Below are positions 6,499 to 6,873 of a stretch of 6,873 nt of DNA, piece after piece; position 1 is the stretch's first letter, and each line of letters starts with the position of its first letter. The DNA comes from Planctomycetota bacterium (GTDB lineage Bacteria; Planctomycetota; PLA2; JAEUHO01): assembly GCA_026647295.1 (NCBI GenBank), contig JAPKHB010000171.1, positions 1 to 6,873 on the forward strand, in the 5' to 3' direction. A program made the translations under genes and the position numbers. The notes under the pieces were generated by a model that worked only from the letters and a program-made list of their open reading frames with translations, was not told where the DNA came from and ran no database searches.

Positions 6499-6536
6499 TG
6501 CAAGACCGGCACGCTCCTGCGTGCCGGATCTTGGCA
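6499..6536. repeat. Long hairpin H1 in each 160-bp unit
   Basis: The arms CCGGCACGC (6506-6514) and GCGTGCCGG (6519-6527) pair perfectly around a TCCT loop. After a single bulged A (6528), CAAGA pairs with TCTTG (6501-6505, 6529-6533). After a bulged G (6534), TG pairs with CA. The stem is 14 to 16 bp with two single-base bulges. The same hairpin recurs at 6659-6696 and 6819-6856. It has no T-run, so it is not a classical terminator. Confidence 0.85.
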
Positions 6537-6546
6537 AAGGGGGTGC

Positions 6547-6577
6547 TGCGCGCGGGGGGCTTGAGATCCCCGGCGCA
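6547..6577. repeat. Second hairpin H2 in each 160-bp unit
   Basis: TGCGC (6547-6551) pairs with GCGCA (6573-6577), and CGGGG (6553-6557) pairs with CCCCG (6568-6572). This leaves G6552 bulged and a 10-base loop. It recurs in unit 2 at 6707-6737. Bases 6575-6583 (GCAAGGGGC) can instead pair perfectly with 6629-6637 (GCCCCTTGC), so the unit has two competing folds. Confidence 0.65.
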
Positions 6578-6873
6578 AGGGGCGCGACATTCCCCTCGTC
6601 CATCGCCGCTCCGCGCGCGGGGCCGTGTGCCCCTTGCTCCGCGCCGCCGCGCGGACTGTGCAAGACCGGCACGCTCCTGCGTGCCGGATCTTGGCAAAGG
6701 GGGTGCTGCGCGCGGGGGGCTTGAGATCCCCGGCGCAAGGGGCGCGACATTCCCCTCGTCCATCGCCGCTCCGCGCGCGGGGCCGTGTGCCCCTTGCTCC
6801 GCGCCGCCGCGCGGACTGTGCAAGACCGGCACGCTCCTGCGTGCCGGATCTTGGCAAAGGGGGTGCTGCGCGC

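Larger units (their letters stand above)
6486..6873. repeat. Tandem array of a perfect 160-bp repeat (at least 2.4 copies, cut by window end)
   Basis: Unit 1 (6486-6645) and unit 2 (6646-6805) are identical base for base, and the 68 bases of unit 3 (6806-6873) match as well. The left edge grades out at 6476-6485. A length of 160 is not a multiple of three, so any reading frame shifts at each copy. That argues against a coding repeat and explains the repeated peptides seen in different frames. Each unit contains at least two strong hairpins plus a third, alternative pairing. There is no transposase, no target-site duplication and no CRISPR-like spacing. The true copy number and right boundary are not visible. 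Confidence 0.95.

Noticed and set aside
6411..6857. Minus-strand open frames through the tandem repeat that give repeated peptides such as SGTQERAGLAQSAR
   Set aside because: The 160-bp period moves the frame at each copy, so the same DNA is read in different frames. No frame gives a consistent protein repeat, and no start signal was found.
6486..6873. CRISPR array
   Set aside because: Whole units of 160 bp are identical, with no variable spacers between shorter repeats and no cas genes nearby.
6486..6873. Integron attC cassette array
   Set aside because: The hairpins lack the conserved GTTRRRY / RYYYAAC ends, and there are no cassette genes between them.

Overview
The window is very GC-rich DNA (clearly above 70% G+C by eye, with G or C at most third codon positions). 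It looks like a free-living, aerobically respiring bacterium of the Acidobacteriota / Myxococcota / Planctomycetota type. The hint comes from the combination of a CRTAC1-type (VCBS/FG-GAP plus ASPIC/UnbV) lipoprotein, a nuoA at the head of a nuo operon, and a methyltransferase with a THUMP-like domain. No gene here fixes the phylum, so this placement is an inference.

Layout. Three genes run leftward in the order lon (5149-2705), a secreted beta-propeller lipoprotein (2615-591) and nuoA (390-28). The start of the next nuo gene, probably nuoB, lies at the left edge (23-1). One gene runs rightward from a short divergent intergenic region: a SAM-dependent methyltransferase with a THUMP-like C-terminal domain (5239-6408). 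Right of it there is no gene. This stretch (6409-6873) holds three small hairpins and then a perfect tandem array with a 160-bp unit, at least 2.4 copies, that runs off the window. Each unit can fold into several strong hairpins.

How the parts relate. Lon is cytosolic protein quality control, NuoA is a membrane subunit of respiratory complex I, the propeller is predicted to be lipid-anchored outside the inner membrane, and the methyltransferase probably modifies RNA. They do not form an obvious pathway. lon and the propeller gene are 89 bp apart and could be co-transcribed. A small AT-rich island with a TAGAAT hexamer before nuoA suggests that the nuo operon has its own promoter. Long open frames elsewhere, including one of about 1,500 codons, are by-products of the GC content.

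The part least explained by known families is the 160-bp tandem array. It is non-coding as far as can be seen, and its copies are identical over the overlap. It may be a structured repeat or RNA family, or a point where the assembly stopped.
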